A DNA stretch of 64,000 bases from DAOMFB01 sp963801475 (GTDB lineage: Bacteria; Acidobacteriota; Thermoanaerobaculia; UBA5066). Where the stretch lies: assembly GCA_963801475.1 (NCBI GenBank), contig CAWDEX010000001.1, positions 186,001 to 250,000 of the forward strand. Reading direction: 5' to 3'. The first letter of the stretch is position 1, and every line of letters starts with the position of its first letter. Shown here piece after piece: positions 42,656 to 51,622 of this stretch. The translations under genes were made by a program, and so were the position numbers. The notes under the pieces are model-generated. The model searched no databases, was not told the DNA's origin, and worked only from the letters and a program-made list of their open reading frames with translations.

Positions 42656-43755
42656 GGCCGCGAGAATACCGCCGAGAGGAAGTTGCCCCCCGCGCCGAAG
42701 GCATTGACGAGGACGGCGCCGGTCTCCGGCCGCTCCGAGAGCTCGGCGACGGCGAGCGCCATCTGGGTCGCGCCGGCGCACGGGTTCTCCCCCAGCGCCT
42801 CTTTCACGGCGGCCGTCCGCGGGAGCCTTGGGAAGATCTGCTCGAGAGCGCGGGCCTCGGCCTCGTCCGTCTCCGGGACGCCGTTCCGGGAGAGGTGAAC
42901 GAGGCCGACGGCGGCAGGTTCGACGCCCGCCTCGTCGAGCGCCGCGCGGATCGCGGCGGCGAGTCGCTCCGGGTCGGCCCGCCGTACCTGCGGCGAGACG
43001 GCGGCGGGGCGCATGACGACCGACGCGACGCGCGCCCGGAAGACCGCGCCGCGCGCGCGGGCCGCGTCTTCGTCCTCCACGAGCAGACAGGCGGCGCCCT
43101 CCCCGAGAACGAAGCCGGGGCGCTTCCGGGACCTCGTGGCGTGGATCCGCTCGTAGGCGAGGTGGTAGTCGAGGTTCCACTCGTCGGAGGCTCCCACGAG
43201 AAGGGCGTCCGCCCGGCCCCGCTCCAGCATCAGCCTCGCGTAGAGGAGGGCGTTCAGCGCCGCGGGATCCTTCTGCGTGATCGTCACGTTCGGCCCGCGG
43301 ATCTGAAGCTCGATGGCCGCGACCGAGGCCGGGGCGTTCGAGACGGTGTACGGGAAGAGGAACGGCGAGGCCGCGTCGGGCCCCTCGAGCGCCATCTGCC
43401 GCTCGAACTCGACGAGCGGCCCGGCCCCCGCCGAACCGGTGCCGAGAAGAATTCCGGTCCGCTCCTCGCGTCCGGCCATGGCGTAGAGAGCGTCGGCGAG
43501 CGCCTGCTTCGCCGCCACGACGGCGTACTGGCTGGCCCGGTCGAGCCGCCGGGCCTTCATCTTCGGCAGCTCCGGCTCGGTCGTGAAGGAGACGATCCGG
43601 GCGGCGGGGGAGCGCTCCGGGCGGTCGGCCGTCGGTTGCTCCGCATCCACGGGAGCCACCCCGCTGCGCCCCTCGGCCAGTGCCGCGCGCGTCGCGGCCA
43701 GGTCCCGCCCCAGCGGCGTGACCGCCGACGCGCCAGTGACCACGACCCCTCTCAC
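42652..43755 (-). CDS. Inactive ketosynthase-like protein (chain-length-factor type)
   Basis: A 367-residue thiolase-fold protein (RGVVVTGASAVTPLGRDL, RGPNVTITQKDPAALNALL, FVLGEGAACLLVED, VNAFGAGGNFL). Alignment to the upstream KS shows Cys163 replaced by Asp163, the first catalytic His by Ser (LVHLSRNGVPETD) and the second by Glu (KEALGENPCAG). It cannot condense by itself and so resembles chain-length factors that dimerise with an active KS. GTG 43755 overlaps the KS stop (GTGA), consistent with a fixed 1:1 partnership. Confidence 0.85.
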   Translation of the reverse strand: MRGVVVTGASAVTPLGRDLAATRAALAEGRSGVAPVDAEQPTADRPERSPAARIVSFTTEPELPKMKARRLDRASQYAVVAAKQALADALYAMAGREERTGILLGTGSAGAGPLVEFERQMALEGPDAASPFLFPYTVSNAPASVAAIELQIRGPNVTITQKDPAALNALLYARLMLERGRADALLVGASDEWNLDYHLAYERIHATRSRKRPGFVLGEGAACLLVEDEDAARARGAVFRARVASVVMRPAAVSPQVRRADPERLAAAIRAALDEAGVEPAAVGLVHLSRNGVPETDEAEARALEQIFPRLPRTAAVKEALGENPCAGATQMALAVAELSERPETGAVLVNAFGAGGNFLSAVFSRP

Positions 43756-44966
43756 GCGGCCCCGAACGCCACGACGGTGGAGTTGCCGCCGAAGGCGAAG
43801 GAGTTGGAGAGAGCGACGCGGACGCGGACCTCCCGGGCCACGTTGGGGACGACGTCGAGGTCGCACTCGGGGTCGGGATGCTCGTAGCGGATCGTCGGGG
43901 GGACGATGTCGGTCTCGATCGTGAGGACCGTGGCCACCGCCTCGATCGCCCCCGCCGAGCAGAGGCAGTGCCCGAGCATCGATTTGATGGCGGAGACCGG
44001 GATCTCCTTCGCGCGGCCTCCCAGCGCCCGCTTGAGCGCGGCCGTCTCGGCCGGGTCGTTCTGCGGGGTGGCGGTGGCATGCGCGTTCACGTAGTCGACG
44101 CCCTCCGGGTTCAGCCCCGCGTCCCGGAGGCAGGCGCGGATCGTCCGGGCCCCCGCCTCGCCGCCCGGCTCGGGCTGCGTCATGTGGTGAGCGTCACAGG
44201 TGACGCCGTAGCCGAGGAAGCGCGCGCGGATCCGCGCTCCCCGGCGTCGCGCGCGCTCCTCGTCCTCGAAGACGAGAATTCCCGCCGCCTCGCCCACGGT
44301 CATCCCCTTCCGCTCCCGGTCGAACGGTCGGCACGGGTCGGGGTCCGTCGCGCGGAGGGCATTGAAGCCACCGTGCGTCAGGCGGGCCAGCGTGTCGGCT
44401 CCGCCGGCGACGACGACGTCGCAGAGTCCGAACCGGATCAGGTCGGCCGCGTAGCCGAGCGAGGTGGCCGAGGACGAGCAGGCCGTCGTGATCGTCGAGC
44501 GCGGTCCGAGGAGGCGCCATCGCTCGGCGATCCGGTCCGTCGTCTGGTCGGGAGGGTGGTTCCGGACCAGCGTCGGGCGCGCGGCCCGCGGCCCTTCCGC
44601 GAGGAGCGTCCGGAAGTACCGCTCGCTGTCGAGGAGGCCCGAGACGCCGGCGCCGAGGACGACGCCGATCCGCTCCGGGTTCTCTCGCTGAAGGTCGAGC
44701 CCGGAGTCGGCGATAGCCTCGGCGGCCGCCGCGAGGCCGATGACGTCCGTCCGCGAGAGGCGCCGCCGGAGGGCCGGCGGGACGCCCGGGTCGGGAAGCG
44801 ACTTCACCTCGGCCGCGAGGTTCGTCCGGAAGGCCGAGGCATCGAAGAGCGTGATCGGGCCGATCCCGCTCCGCCCGGCGACGAGCCCCTCCCAGGTCGT
44901 CCTCGCGTCGTTCCCGAGCGACGAGACGGCCCCGAGGCCGGTGACGACGACGCGTCGATCGGTCAC
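43752..44966 (-). CDS. Beta-ketoacyl-[ACP] synthase, FabF-like
   Basis: A 404-residue KS starting at GTG 44966 (DRRVVVTGLGAVSSLGND). Catalytic residues are complete: Cys163 in STITTACSSSATSLG, the first His in NAHATATPQND, and Lys/His in IKSMLGHCLCSAGA. It extends an acyl-ACP by two carbons. It begins an operon with a dead KS partner and a thioesterase, the layout of aryl polyene or type II polyketide loci rather than of housekeeping fab genes. No ACP, reductase or dehydratase is present in the immediate neighbourhood. Confidence 0.9.
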   Translation of the reverse strand: MTDRRVVVTGLGAVSSLGNDARTTWEGLVAGRSGIGPITLFDASAFRTNLAAEVKSLPDPGVPPALRRRLSRTDVIGLAAAAEAIADSGLDLQRENPERIGVVLGAGVSGLLDSERYFRTLLAEGPRAARPTLVRNHPPDQTTDRIAERWRLLGPRSTITTACSSSATSLGYAADLIRFGLCDVVVAGGADTLARLTHGGFNALRATDPDPCRPFDRERKGMTVGEAAGILVFEDEERARRRGARIRARFLGYGVTCDAHHMTQPEPGGEAGARTIRACLRDAGLNPEGVDYVNAHATATPQNDPAETAALKRALGGRAKEIPVSAIKSMLGHCLCSAGAIEAVATVLTIETDIVPPTIRYEHPDPECDLDVVPNVAREVRVRVALSNSFAFGGNSTVVAFGAA

Positions 44967-45134
44967 GGGCGGCGCCAAGCCTCGGTCTGCAACTCGTTCT
45001 TTCGTCCGATGTGCCTCATCAGATCCCGTCCGGGCTGCGGGAGTATCTCCGAAACGGGTCCTCGCGTCCCGAGGCGGGCGGAGCAGGGAGGCCGCCGGAC
45101 CTCCGCACCGGGACCGTCCGGGCTGGGTTCGCGC

Positions 45135-45140
45135 TAGCCT
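45135..45140 (+). promoter_or_regulatory. Possible -10 box (TAGCCT) of the MFS gene
   Basis: TAGCCT lies 9 nt before ATG 45150 with no Shine-Dalgarno between. It is a weaker member of the leaderless set. Confidence 0.3.
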
Positions 45141-45149
45141 TGCCGTCGG

Positions 45150-46445
45150 ATGTCTTCGTCCGCTCCGCAGGCGCCGTCGGTTCATCACGCCCTCCGGTCT
45201 CTCCGCCACCGGAACTACCGTCTCTTCTTCGGCGGGCAGCTGATCTCCCTGATCGGCACCTGGATGCAGAACGTGGCGCAGTCGTGGCTCGTCTACCGCC
45301 TGACTGGGTCGGAGGCGCTCCTCGGGCTGGTCGGCTTCGCCGGGCTGATCCCCGTCTTCCTCTTCGCTCCGTTCGGCGGCGCGATCGCGGACCGGGCGGA
45401 CCGGCGCCGGGTCCTGATCGGGACCCAGGCGGCGTCCCTCCTCGCGGCGCTCGTCCTCGCACTCCTGACGCTTCTCGGGACCGTCACGGTCTGGCAGGTC
45501 GTCGCCACGGCCGTGGCGTTCGGGATCGTGAACGCCGTGGACATACCGACGCGACAGGCCTTCGTCCCGAGCCTCGTCGAGGAGACGGACCTCGCCAATG
45601 CGATCGCCCTGAACTCCTCGATGTTCAACGGGGCACGGATCGTGGGACCGGCCGTGGCCGGGGTCGTCCTGGCCGCCGTCGGGGAGGGATGGTGCTTCGC
45701 CGCGAACGCCGCCAGCTTCCTCGCCGTCATCCTCGGGCTCGCGCTGATGAAGGTCCCCGCCCACGTGCCGGACCGCCAGCCCCTCTCGACGATGGCGCGG
45801 ATCGCAGAGGGGTTCCGGTACGCGTGGAGCAACGCTCCGATCCGCACCCTCCTCCTCCTGCTCGGATTCGTCAGTCTGACCGGGATGCCGTACACGGTGC
45901 TGATGCCGGTCTTCGCGGACCGGATCCTCCACGGCGGGGCACGCGCCCTCGGGCTCCTGATGGCCGCCTCGGGATGCGGCGCGCTGGCGGGCGCGCTCCT
46001 CCTCGCCTCGAAGCGGGGGCTCCGGGGACTCGGGCTCTGGATCGCCCTCGCCGCGGGCGGCCTCGGCGCCAGCCTGGTCCTCTTCTCCCTCTCGCGGACG
46101 CTCTGGCTGTCGATCGGCCTCCTCGTCCCGGCCGGCTTCGCGATGATCGTGCAGATGGCCTCCTCGAACACGCTCGTCCAGTCCATGGTCCCGGACAAGC
46201 TGCGGGGCCGCGTGATGTCGGTCTACTCGATGATGTTCCTGGGGATGGCGCCGTTCGGATCGCTTCTGGCCGGAGTCTTCGCCGAGCGCTTCGGCGCCCC
46301 GACGACCGTCGCGGCGGGGGGAGCCGTCTGCGTGGTTGCGGCGGCGCTCTTCGCCCGTCGCCTCCCCGCCATCCGGGAGGAGGGTCGGCGCCTCGTCGAG
46401 TCGAGCCGGAGGGGGGGCGCCCCATCGCATAATCCCGGCCCATGA
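45150..46445 (+). CDS. MFS exporter, DHA3/EntS-like
   Basis: A 431-residue protein with 12 membrane helices (LRHRNYRLFFGGQLISLIGT, GTWMQNVAQSWLVYRLTG, FGGAIADRADRRRVLIGTQ with the MFS motif A, DIPTRQAFVPSLVEETDLAN). The family exports siderophores or macrolide-like molecules by proton antiport. It is divergent from the ketosynthase operon and might export its product, which is inference. ATG 45150 opens the conserved N-terminus. Its stop overlaps the dCMP deaminase start (ATGA). Confidence 0.9.
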   Translation: MSSSAPQAPSVHHALRSLRHRNYRLFFGGQLISLIGTWMQNVAQSWLVYRLTGSEALLGLVGFAGLIPVFLFAPFGGAIADRADRRRVLIGTQAASLLAALVLALLTLLGTVTVWQVVATAVAFGIVNAVDIPTRQAFVPSLVEETDLANAIALNSSMFNGARIVGPAVAGVVLAAVGEGWCFAANAASFLAVILGLALMKVPAHVPDRQPLSTMARIAEGFRYAWSNAPIRTLLLLLGFVSLTGMPYTVLMPVFADRILHGGARALGLLMAASGCGALAGALLLASKRGLRGLGLWIALAAGGLGASLVLFSLSRTLWLSIGLLVPAGFAMIVQMASSNTLVQSMVPDKLRGRVMSVYSMMFLGMAPFGSLLAGVFAERFGAPTTVAAGGAVCVVAAALFARRLPAIREEGRRLVESSRRGGAPSHNPGP

Positions 46446-46867
46446 CGCGCGTCGACTGGCACCGGTACTTCATGAACATCGCCCGGGAGGTGGCCCAGCG
46501 GGCGACCTGCCCCCGCAAGCACGTCGGGGCGGTCGTCGTCCGCGACAAGCGGATCCTCTCGACGGGCTACAACGGCTCCCTCCGCGGGCTGCCGCACTGC
46601 GACGAAGCCGGTTGCCTCATGGAGGACGGCCATTGCACGGCGACGGTCCATGCCGAGGCCAACGCCATCCTGCAGGCGGCGATGAACGGCGTCCGGATCG
46701 AGGGGGGCGAGATCTACACGACGGCCTCGCCCTGCTGGAACTGCTTCAAGCTGATCGCGAACGCGGGGCTGGTGGCGATCTACTTCGGCGAGTTCTACCG
46801 CGAGGAGCGGATCCACGACTACGCCGGGAAAGTCGGCATCGAGCTGATCGACCTCGGGAGCGTCTGA
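46442..46867 (+). CDS. Deoxycytidylate (dCMP) deaminase
   Basis: A 141-residue zinc deaminase. Zinc ligands and the catalytic Glu are in TVHAEANAI and in TASPCWNCFKLI. The additional Cys/His pattern CDEAGCLMEDGHCTATVH matches the ComEB/dCMP deaminase family. It converts dCMP to dUMP for thymidylate synthesis. It is coupled to the MFS gene by an ATGA overlap, though no functional link is evident. Confidence 0.93.
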   Translation: MTRVDWHRYFMNIAREVAQRATCPRKHVGAVVVRDKRILSTGYNGSLRGLPHCDEAGCLMEDGHCTATVHAEANAILQAAMNGVRIEGGEIYTTASPCWNCFKLIANAGLVAIYFGEFYREERIHDYAGKVGIELIDLGSV

Positions 46868-46879
46868 GCCGGCCCCGCG

Positions 46880-47626
46880 CTACCAGTAGAGGACGTACCC
46901 CCGGCTCACCGCGATCGCATGCGCCTGGAGGGTGATCCGCTCGTCTTCCGGGCGCATGTCGGCCGCCGGCGCGATCTGATGGAGCCGGTATCCCGGGTGG
47001 ACGACGAGACGGCCCTCGCGGTAGGCGTGGAAGGCCGGCTCGGTTTCGAGAATCCGTCTCAATGCCTCGGCCTTCATCCCGCGAATCTCCGAGTAGGTGA
47101 CGGGCCAGAGCTGGAGTCCGCCCCCCTGCGCCGGCAGCCGGATGGCCAGGGTGATCGAGAGCTGGTCTTCCGGGTCGACGTTCTCCCAGCGACTCCAGTC
47201 GAGATCCTTGAACTGGAGGTCGACGTGCGCGGCCGCCCCGGGACGCGTGAAGGCCTCGTGGTACCCGAAGACGTGGAAGCCGGGAAGCGCGAGGAGCGGG
47301 TCGTAGAAGAACTCCCGGCCGAACTCCAGGGCGAGGGCGGCGCGCAGCCGCTCGTGCAGCCATCCGAACCGCGCGCGAAGGATTGGGTTCAAGGCACGCG
47401 CCTTCTCCCGGTACGCGTCGAATCCCGCAGTCGCGGCGTCCTTGTAGCTCGCCGCACCGACCGTGAAGAACGGCACGCCCGGAATCCACGCGGTCCAGTG
47501 TTCCCGAAGGGCCAGGACGTCCTCCCGGATCGCCGCGCATTCGGTCCCCGTGAGCAGCTGGAGATCGGCCCGGATCCCCGGTTCGTCCGCGGCGTTCAGC
47601 GCCCCCTCTGGCATCTCGCGGGCCAT
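46880..47626 (-). CDS. 2-oxoglutarate/Fe(II) oxygenase-like protein
   Basis: A 248-residue protein. Iron ligands are suggested by the HxD in AAAHVDLQFKD and a distal His in VVHPGYRLHQIAP, with a candidate 2-oxoglutarate-binding Arg in DERITLQAHAI about ten residues on. This HxD...H...R spacing is that of the double-stranded beta-helix oxygenases. Homologue function is unknown to me. It starts 22 nt after the M28 peptidase stop, so it is likely co-transcribed with it. Confidence 0.65.
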   Translation of the reverse strand: MAREMPEGALNAADEPGIRADLQLLTGTECAAIREDVLALREHWTAWIPGVPFFTVGAASYKDAATAGFDAYREKARALNPILRARFGWLHERLRAALALEFGREFFYDPLLALPGFHVFGYHEAFTRPGAAAHVDLQFKDLDWSRWENVDPEDQLSITLAIRLPAQGGGLQLWPVTYSEIRGMKAEALRRILETEPAFHAYREGRLVVHPGYRLHQIAPAADMRPEDERITLQAHAIAVSRGYVLYW

Positions 47627-47648
47627 GAGCCCCCCCGGCAGGATCCGC

Positions 47649-49499
47649 CTACCTGGTCGCGTCAGGACGGGACCCCAGCGTCAACTCGATCGGCACGTCC
47701 GCGGACTTCCCGTCCTCGGTCCGCTGCACGACGAGCGTCACCTTCTCCCCGGGCTTCCGCCCCTGGAGCGCGTAGGTGTAGTCGTAGATGTTGCGGATCT
47801 CCTTGTCGCCGAACTTCACGAGGACGTCGCCCGCGCGGATTCCCGCCTTCTCGGCGGGAGAGCCGGGCGAGACGCCGGTGAAGCGGACGCCGGTGGCCTC
47901 CGAGGACATGTCGGGAATGCCGCCGATGTAGACGCGGAAGCCGCGCGACGAAGACGGGGGCTTCTCGTCCTTGACGGCCACGAAAGCGATTCTCTCGGGG
48001 GCGTTAACGACCTCGTCGACGATCGGCGACAGAAACGAGACGACGCGGACGATACCCGCGGCGTCGATCCTGTCGGCCGTGTCCTCCGGCTTGTGGTAGT
48101 CGGCGTGGGCGCCGGTGAAGACGAAGAGGACGGGCATCTTCGCCGCGTAGAAGGGGGAGTGGTCCGACGGCCCGAAGCCTCCCTGGTGGAGGTTGAACTT
48201 GAGCGTCCCGTCGCCGTTCGCCTTCTCGATCAGCGGCTTCCAGACGGGCGACGTGCCGACGCCCTGCACGTTGAGCTTCCCGTCACCGAGGCGGCCGATC
48301 ATGTCGATGTTGACCATCGCGACGACCGAATCGAGCGGCACCGTCGGGTTCTTCGTGAAGTGGAGCGCCCCGAGCGTCCCCTCCTCCTCGGCACCGAAGG
48401 CGAGGAAGAGGATCGACCGCTGGAGCGACGCCTTCCTCGCGGCGAAGCTCCGCGCCATCTCGAGCATCGCGGCCGTTCCCGAGGCGTTGTCGTCGGCGCC
48501 GGGGTGGATCCGCGGCTGCCCCGTCCGGTCGAGGGAGCTGCCGCCGCCGAGCCCGAGGTGGTCCCAGTGGGCCCCGACGATGACGACCTCCCCCTTCTTC
48601 AGGCCGTTGGGGTTCGTCAGCATCCCGAGGACGTTCCGTGCCTTCACCCGTCGCGGCGTCACGTCGGCGACGAGGGCGGCCTTCGAGCCGGGAAGGACGA
48701 ACGAAGCGGGTTTCTTCGGCCCGTCGATCGCCTTCTGGGCTTCTTCGAGGTTCTTCCCGCTTCCCAGGAGGAGTGCCTCGGCGACGGGTCTCTTCACGGA
48801 GAAGACGACGAGGCCGGCGTCGGAGAACGCGGCGTCGGTCCGCATGGCGACGAGGTCGTCGGCGACGTCCTTCGTCAGAGGACCCGTGGCGACGAGAACG
48901 GCCTTCGCCCCCTTCTCCCGCGCGAGGCTCGCCTTGAACCGGAGGGCGTTGAAGGGGGAGAAGGGGGACTTCTCGTCGTCGCCGTCCGGCGAGTAGCGGA
49001 GGATGAGGACGATCTTGTCCTTCACGTCGAGCCCTTCGTAGTCGTCGTAGGAGAGGTCCTTCGCCGTGATTCCGTAGCCGGCGAAGACGACCTCGCCCTG
49101 AACGGTCCCCGCCGCCGAGAAGCCGAGCGGGCGGAACTCGGTGTCGACGGCCCAGCTCTTCCTTCCGGCGCCGTCGCCGGTGGCGAGGCTGTTCTTCGGG
49201 CCGAGGTCGACTCCGTCGATGAAGTCGAACGTCTGGAACCAGGTGCCGTTCACGCCGGCCGGCGCGAGCCCGATGGCCGCAAACCGCGCGGCGATCCAGT
49301 CCGCCGTGACCTCCCCCTCGGGCGACCCGGCGCGCCGTCCCTTCAGAGGGGGCGAGGCGAGATAGGTCACGTCCGCCTTGATCCGGTCGGCTGCGCCGGA
49401 GGCGGCGGCCGGGGCGGGAGCCGCCGCGGTCTGCGGCTGGCCGAGAGCCGGAAAGGCCAGAGAGAGGACGAGGAGGGGGGCGAAAGCACGCGTTTTCAT
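47649..49499 (-). CDS. Exported M28 aminopeptidase with PA and PDZ domains
   Basis: A 616-residue protein. Signal peptide (FAPLLVLSLAFPALGQ); a protease-associated insert (about 110-270); an M28 zinc peptidase core with ligands in VIVGAHWDHLGLGGG, PGADDNASGTAAM, FGAEEEGTLGALH, and a His in DYHKPEDTADRI; and a C-terminal PDZ domain (GVRFTGVSPGSPAEKAGIRAG). It removes N-terminal residues from exported peptides or proteins, and the PDZ domain may position the substrate. A probable -10 element lies 7 nt before the ATG. Confidence 0.93.
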   Translation of the reverse strand: MKTRAFAPLLVLSLAFPALGQPQTAAAPAPAAASGAADRIKADVTYLASPPLKGRRAGSPEGEVTADWIAARFAAIGLAPAGVNGTWFQTFDFIDGVDLGPKNSLATGDGAGRKSWAVDTEFRPLGFSAAGTVQGEVVFAGYGITAKDLSYDDYEGLDVKDKIVLILRYSPDGDDEKSPFSPFNALRFKASLAREKGAKAVLVATGPLTKDVADDLVAMRTDAAFSDAGLVVFSVKRPVAEALLLGSGKNLEEAQKAIDGPKKPASFVLPGSKAALVADVTPRRVKARNVLGMLTNPNGLKKGEVVIVGAHWDHLGLGGGSSLDRTGQPRIHPGADDNASGTAAMLEMARSFAARKASLQRSILFLAFGAEEEGTLGALHFTKNPTVPLDSVVAMVNIDMIGRLGDGKLNVQGVGTSPVWKPLIEKANGDGTLKFNLHQGGFGPSDHSPFYAAKMPVLFVFTGAHADYHKPEDTADRIDAAGIVRVVSFLSPIVDEVVNAPERIAFVAVKDEKPPSSSRGFRVYIGGIPDMSSEATGVRFTGVSPGSPAEKAGIRAGDVLVKFGDKEIRNIYDYTYALQGRKPGEKVTLVVQRTEDGKSADVPIELTLGSRPDATR

Positions 49500-49506
49500 C
49501 GAACCC

Positions 49507-49512
49507 TGTTTA
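49507..49512 (-). promoter_or_regulatory. Possible -10 box (TAAACA) of the M28 gene
   Basis: TAAACA on the minus strand ends 7 nt before ATG 49499. The last base departs from the TANNNT pattern; no Shine-Dalgarno is present. Confidence 0.3.
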
Positions 49513-49554
49513 CCACGCGGCGCCGTCCACCGCGATGGCGCGCCCGATCTATCG

Positions 49555-51426
49555 TCACCAGGTGAGCCGCAGACCCGCGAAGAGCGTCCGTCCGGGGAGG
49601 GGAACGCCGGCGGCCTCCTCGTAACGGGCCTCTCCGAGGTTTCGTCCCTCGACGTAGACCTCGAAGATCTCCCCCTGGAGAAGGTCCCGCGCGAGGCGCA
49701 GGTCCCAGAGCCAGACGCCGCCGGCGTACGACGGGCGGGCGAAGTACGAGAGGCGGGTCAGGGTGTCGATCTCGAGGGGGATCCGCCCCCCGGCGATCAG
49801 GTCCCACTTCACGTGAAGCGGGTCGAGGACGTACTTCCCCTCTGTCGCTCCCGCTTCCGCCGAGAGCCGCTCGAGGTCGATGAAGAGATACGCGGCCTGG
49901 AGGGCGACATGCGAAAGGAGCGCGCTCTTCTTCCCCTGCCACTGGAGGGCCGCCTCGAGGCCCCACGTCTCCGCGGTCCGGATGTTCCGCGCGACCCATG
50001 GCGCGAGGGACGACGACCGGACGAAGTCGATGAGGTCCGTGCCGTGCCGCCAGAAGCCGGCGACGTCGAAGGTGACGGGGCCGCGCGCGACGGTGAGGCC
50101 GGCCTCCGCGCTCACCGCCTTCTCGGGGCCGAGCGACGGGTTCCCGACGTTCTGAGGGTCGTGGTAGTAGAGCTCGGTCCAGGTCGGGACGCGAAAGGCC
50201 GTCCCGGCCGAGGCCCGAATCCGGACCGCCTCCAACGGCGCGAACCAGATCCCGCCCCAGGACGACAGGTGCGTGCCGAAGTCCGAGGTGTCGTCGGCGC
50301 GGAGGCCGGCCTTGAACCCGGCGCGCGCGGGCGCGGCCGTGTCGAAGGCGCGGCTGTACTCGGCGAGAAGAGCTCCCAGGCTCCGGGAGTGCTCGCCGAG
50401 GCGCGACGAGGAGATCGACTGCCCGCCGGCCTCGGCGGCGAGGGCGAGGGTCCCTCCTGCGAGGCTGCGGCGCGCCGCGATCCGGCCGCCCAGCGTCGTC
50501 GTGTCGGTGAGGTTCTCGTAGAGGGACGGGGTCGTCCGGTCCAGGACGTAGTCGTCGTGAAACGCGCGCCAGAAGACGGAAGGGGTGACGGTCCACCCGC
50601 CGAGGGTCAGCTCGCCGGAGACGCCGGCGGTCCGGATCTGCGTCGTCTCCTGCTGGTCCGGGCGCGTCGTGCCGTAGAAGTCCCACGCCCCGAAGCGGCG
50701 GCGCCCGTACCCGAACGAGGCCGAGAGCGGCCCGGCGGCCGTCTCCCAGCGGGCCGAGCCGCGGACGAAGTCCTGGGCGAATTCCGTGTCAGGCGCAAGA
50801 CCGGACGACGCGAGGCGGGCCCAGTCGGCGGCGACGGCGAGGCTGTCGCCGATCTTCGAAGCAGCCCGGATCCCCCCGGCGTTCAGGGAGTCCGTGCCGT
50901 GGACGAGCCGTCCCTCGAACTGGAAGCGGGCTCTCCGGAGGTTCGCCCCGCGCGTGACGACGTTCACGACCCCTCCGACGGCGCCGGCCCCGTGAACGGC
51001 CGCGGCGGGCCCGGAAAGGACCTCGATCCGCTCGATGGCGTCGTAGGGGACGTCGAGGCTCGCCGCATGGTGATTGGACTGGGGGTCGAGCATCGGATGG
51101 CCGTCCACGAGGATCAGCGTGCCGTTCTGGTCGGCTCCGCGCATCCCGACGTCGGCCTGGACCCCTTCCACGCCGCGGCGGCGGACGTCGAGGCCGACGA
51201 TCCACTGGAGAAGCTCCGGAAGGGAGCGGAAGGGGGAGTTCTCGATCTCCGAACGGGTCACGACGCGGAGGGTGGCGGACGGGTCGACGGCGGGGGGGCG
51301 GGAGAAGGCGCCGGGTACCGGCGCGCGACGGTTTTCCTCCGGCTCGTCGTCCGGAGCGGGCTCCTGACCGCGGAGCGGTCCTCCCGCGAGCATGGAGGCG
51401 AGAAGCAGAAGAGCGAGCCGCCGCAT
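49555..51426 (-). CDS. TonB-dependent outer-membrane receptor, BtuB/cobalamin-type
   Basis: A 623-residue outer-membrane receptor. Signal peptide (RRLALLLLASMLAGGPLRGQ in its first 22 residues); plug domain (about 45-165) with SLPELLQWIVGLDVRRRG, MRGADQNGTLILVDGHPM and IERIEVLSGPAAAVHGAGA; then a 22-strand barrel ending in the aromatic LFAGLRLTW. Barrel length and plug resemble vitamin B12 or small siderophore receptors. No cobalamin riboswitch was found upstream. A -10 element lies 8 nt before ATG 51426. Confidence 0.9.
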   Translation of the reverse strand: MRRLALLLLASMLAGGPLRGQEPAPDDEPEENRRAPVPGAFSRPPAVDPSATLRVVTRSEIENSPFRSLPELLQWIVGLDVRRRGVEGVQADVGMRGADQNGTLILVDGHPMLDPQSNHHAASLDVPYDAIERIEVLSGPAAAVHGAGAVGGVVNVVTRGANLRRARFQFEGRLVHGTDSLNAGGIRAASKIGDSLAVAADWARLASSGLAPDTEFAQDFVRGSARWETAAGPLSASFGYGRRRFGAWDFYGTTRPDQQETTQIRTAGVSGELTLGGWTVTPSVFWRAFHDDYVLDRTTPSLYENLTDTTTLGGRIAARRSLAGGTLALAAEAGGQSISSSRLGEHSRSLGALLAEYSRAFDTAAPARAGFKAGLRADDTSDFGTHLSSWGGIWFAPLEAVRIRASAGTAFRVPTWTELYYHDPQNVGNPSLGPEKAVSAEAGLTVARGPVTFDVAGFWRHGTDLIDFVRSSSLAPWVARNIRTAETWGLEAALQWQGKKSALLSHVALQAAYLFIDLERLSAEAGATEGKYVLDPLHVKWDLIAGGRIPLEIDTLTRLSYFARPSYAGGVWLWDLRLARDLLQGEIFEVYVEGRNLGEARYEEAAGVPLPGRTLFAGLRLTW

Positions 51427-51434
51427 GCGGCGGC

Positions 51435-51440
51435 AGGATA
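51435..51440 (-). promoter_or_regulatory. -10 box (TATCCT), likely leaderless start
   Basis: TATCCT on the minus strand ends 8 nt before ATG 51426 with no Shine-Dalgarno between. Confidence 0.4.
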
Positions 51441-51622
51441 GCGGAAGGATCGGAGGCCCGAATTTTCAACAGGAGGCGTGATTCGCCAGAGTTCGTCGGG
51501 ACTCACGCCGACCCCGTCCAGCGTGGCCCCGTTGCGAGTCCTGATGAACCGCGAGGAAGCGGGGGATGCCTCGAGCCCGGACTCTCTGATCAGTGGCCGG
51601 TTTCGCCGCGGCTCATCGTCGC

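Noticed and set aside
51480..51620. Short minus-strand stretch reading NGATLDGVGVSPDE, like the tail of an S41 peptidase
   Set aside because: Only about 20 residues match by eye and there is no flanking homology; too little to call a pseudogene.
51427..51622. Possible cobalamin riboswitch before the BtuB-like receptor (GCCACTG on the minus strand at 51591-51597)
   Set aside because: The B12 box and other conserved elements of the riboswitch are missing, and a -10 element 8 nt before the ATG implies a leaderless message.
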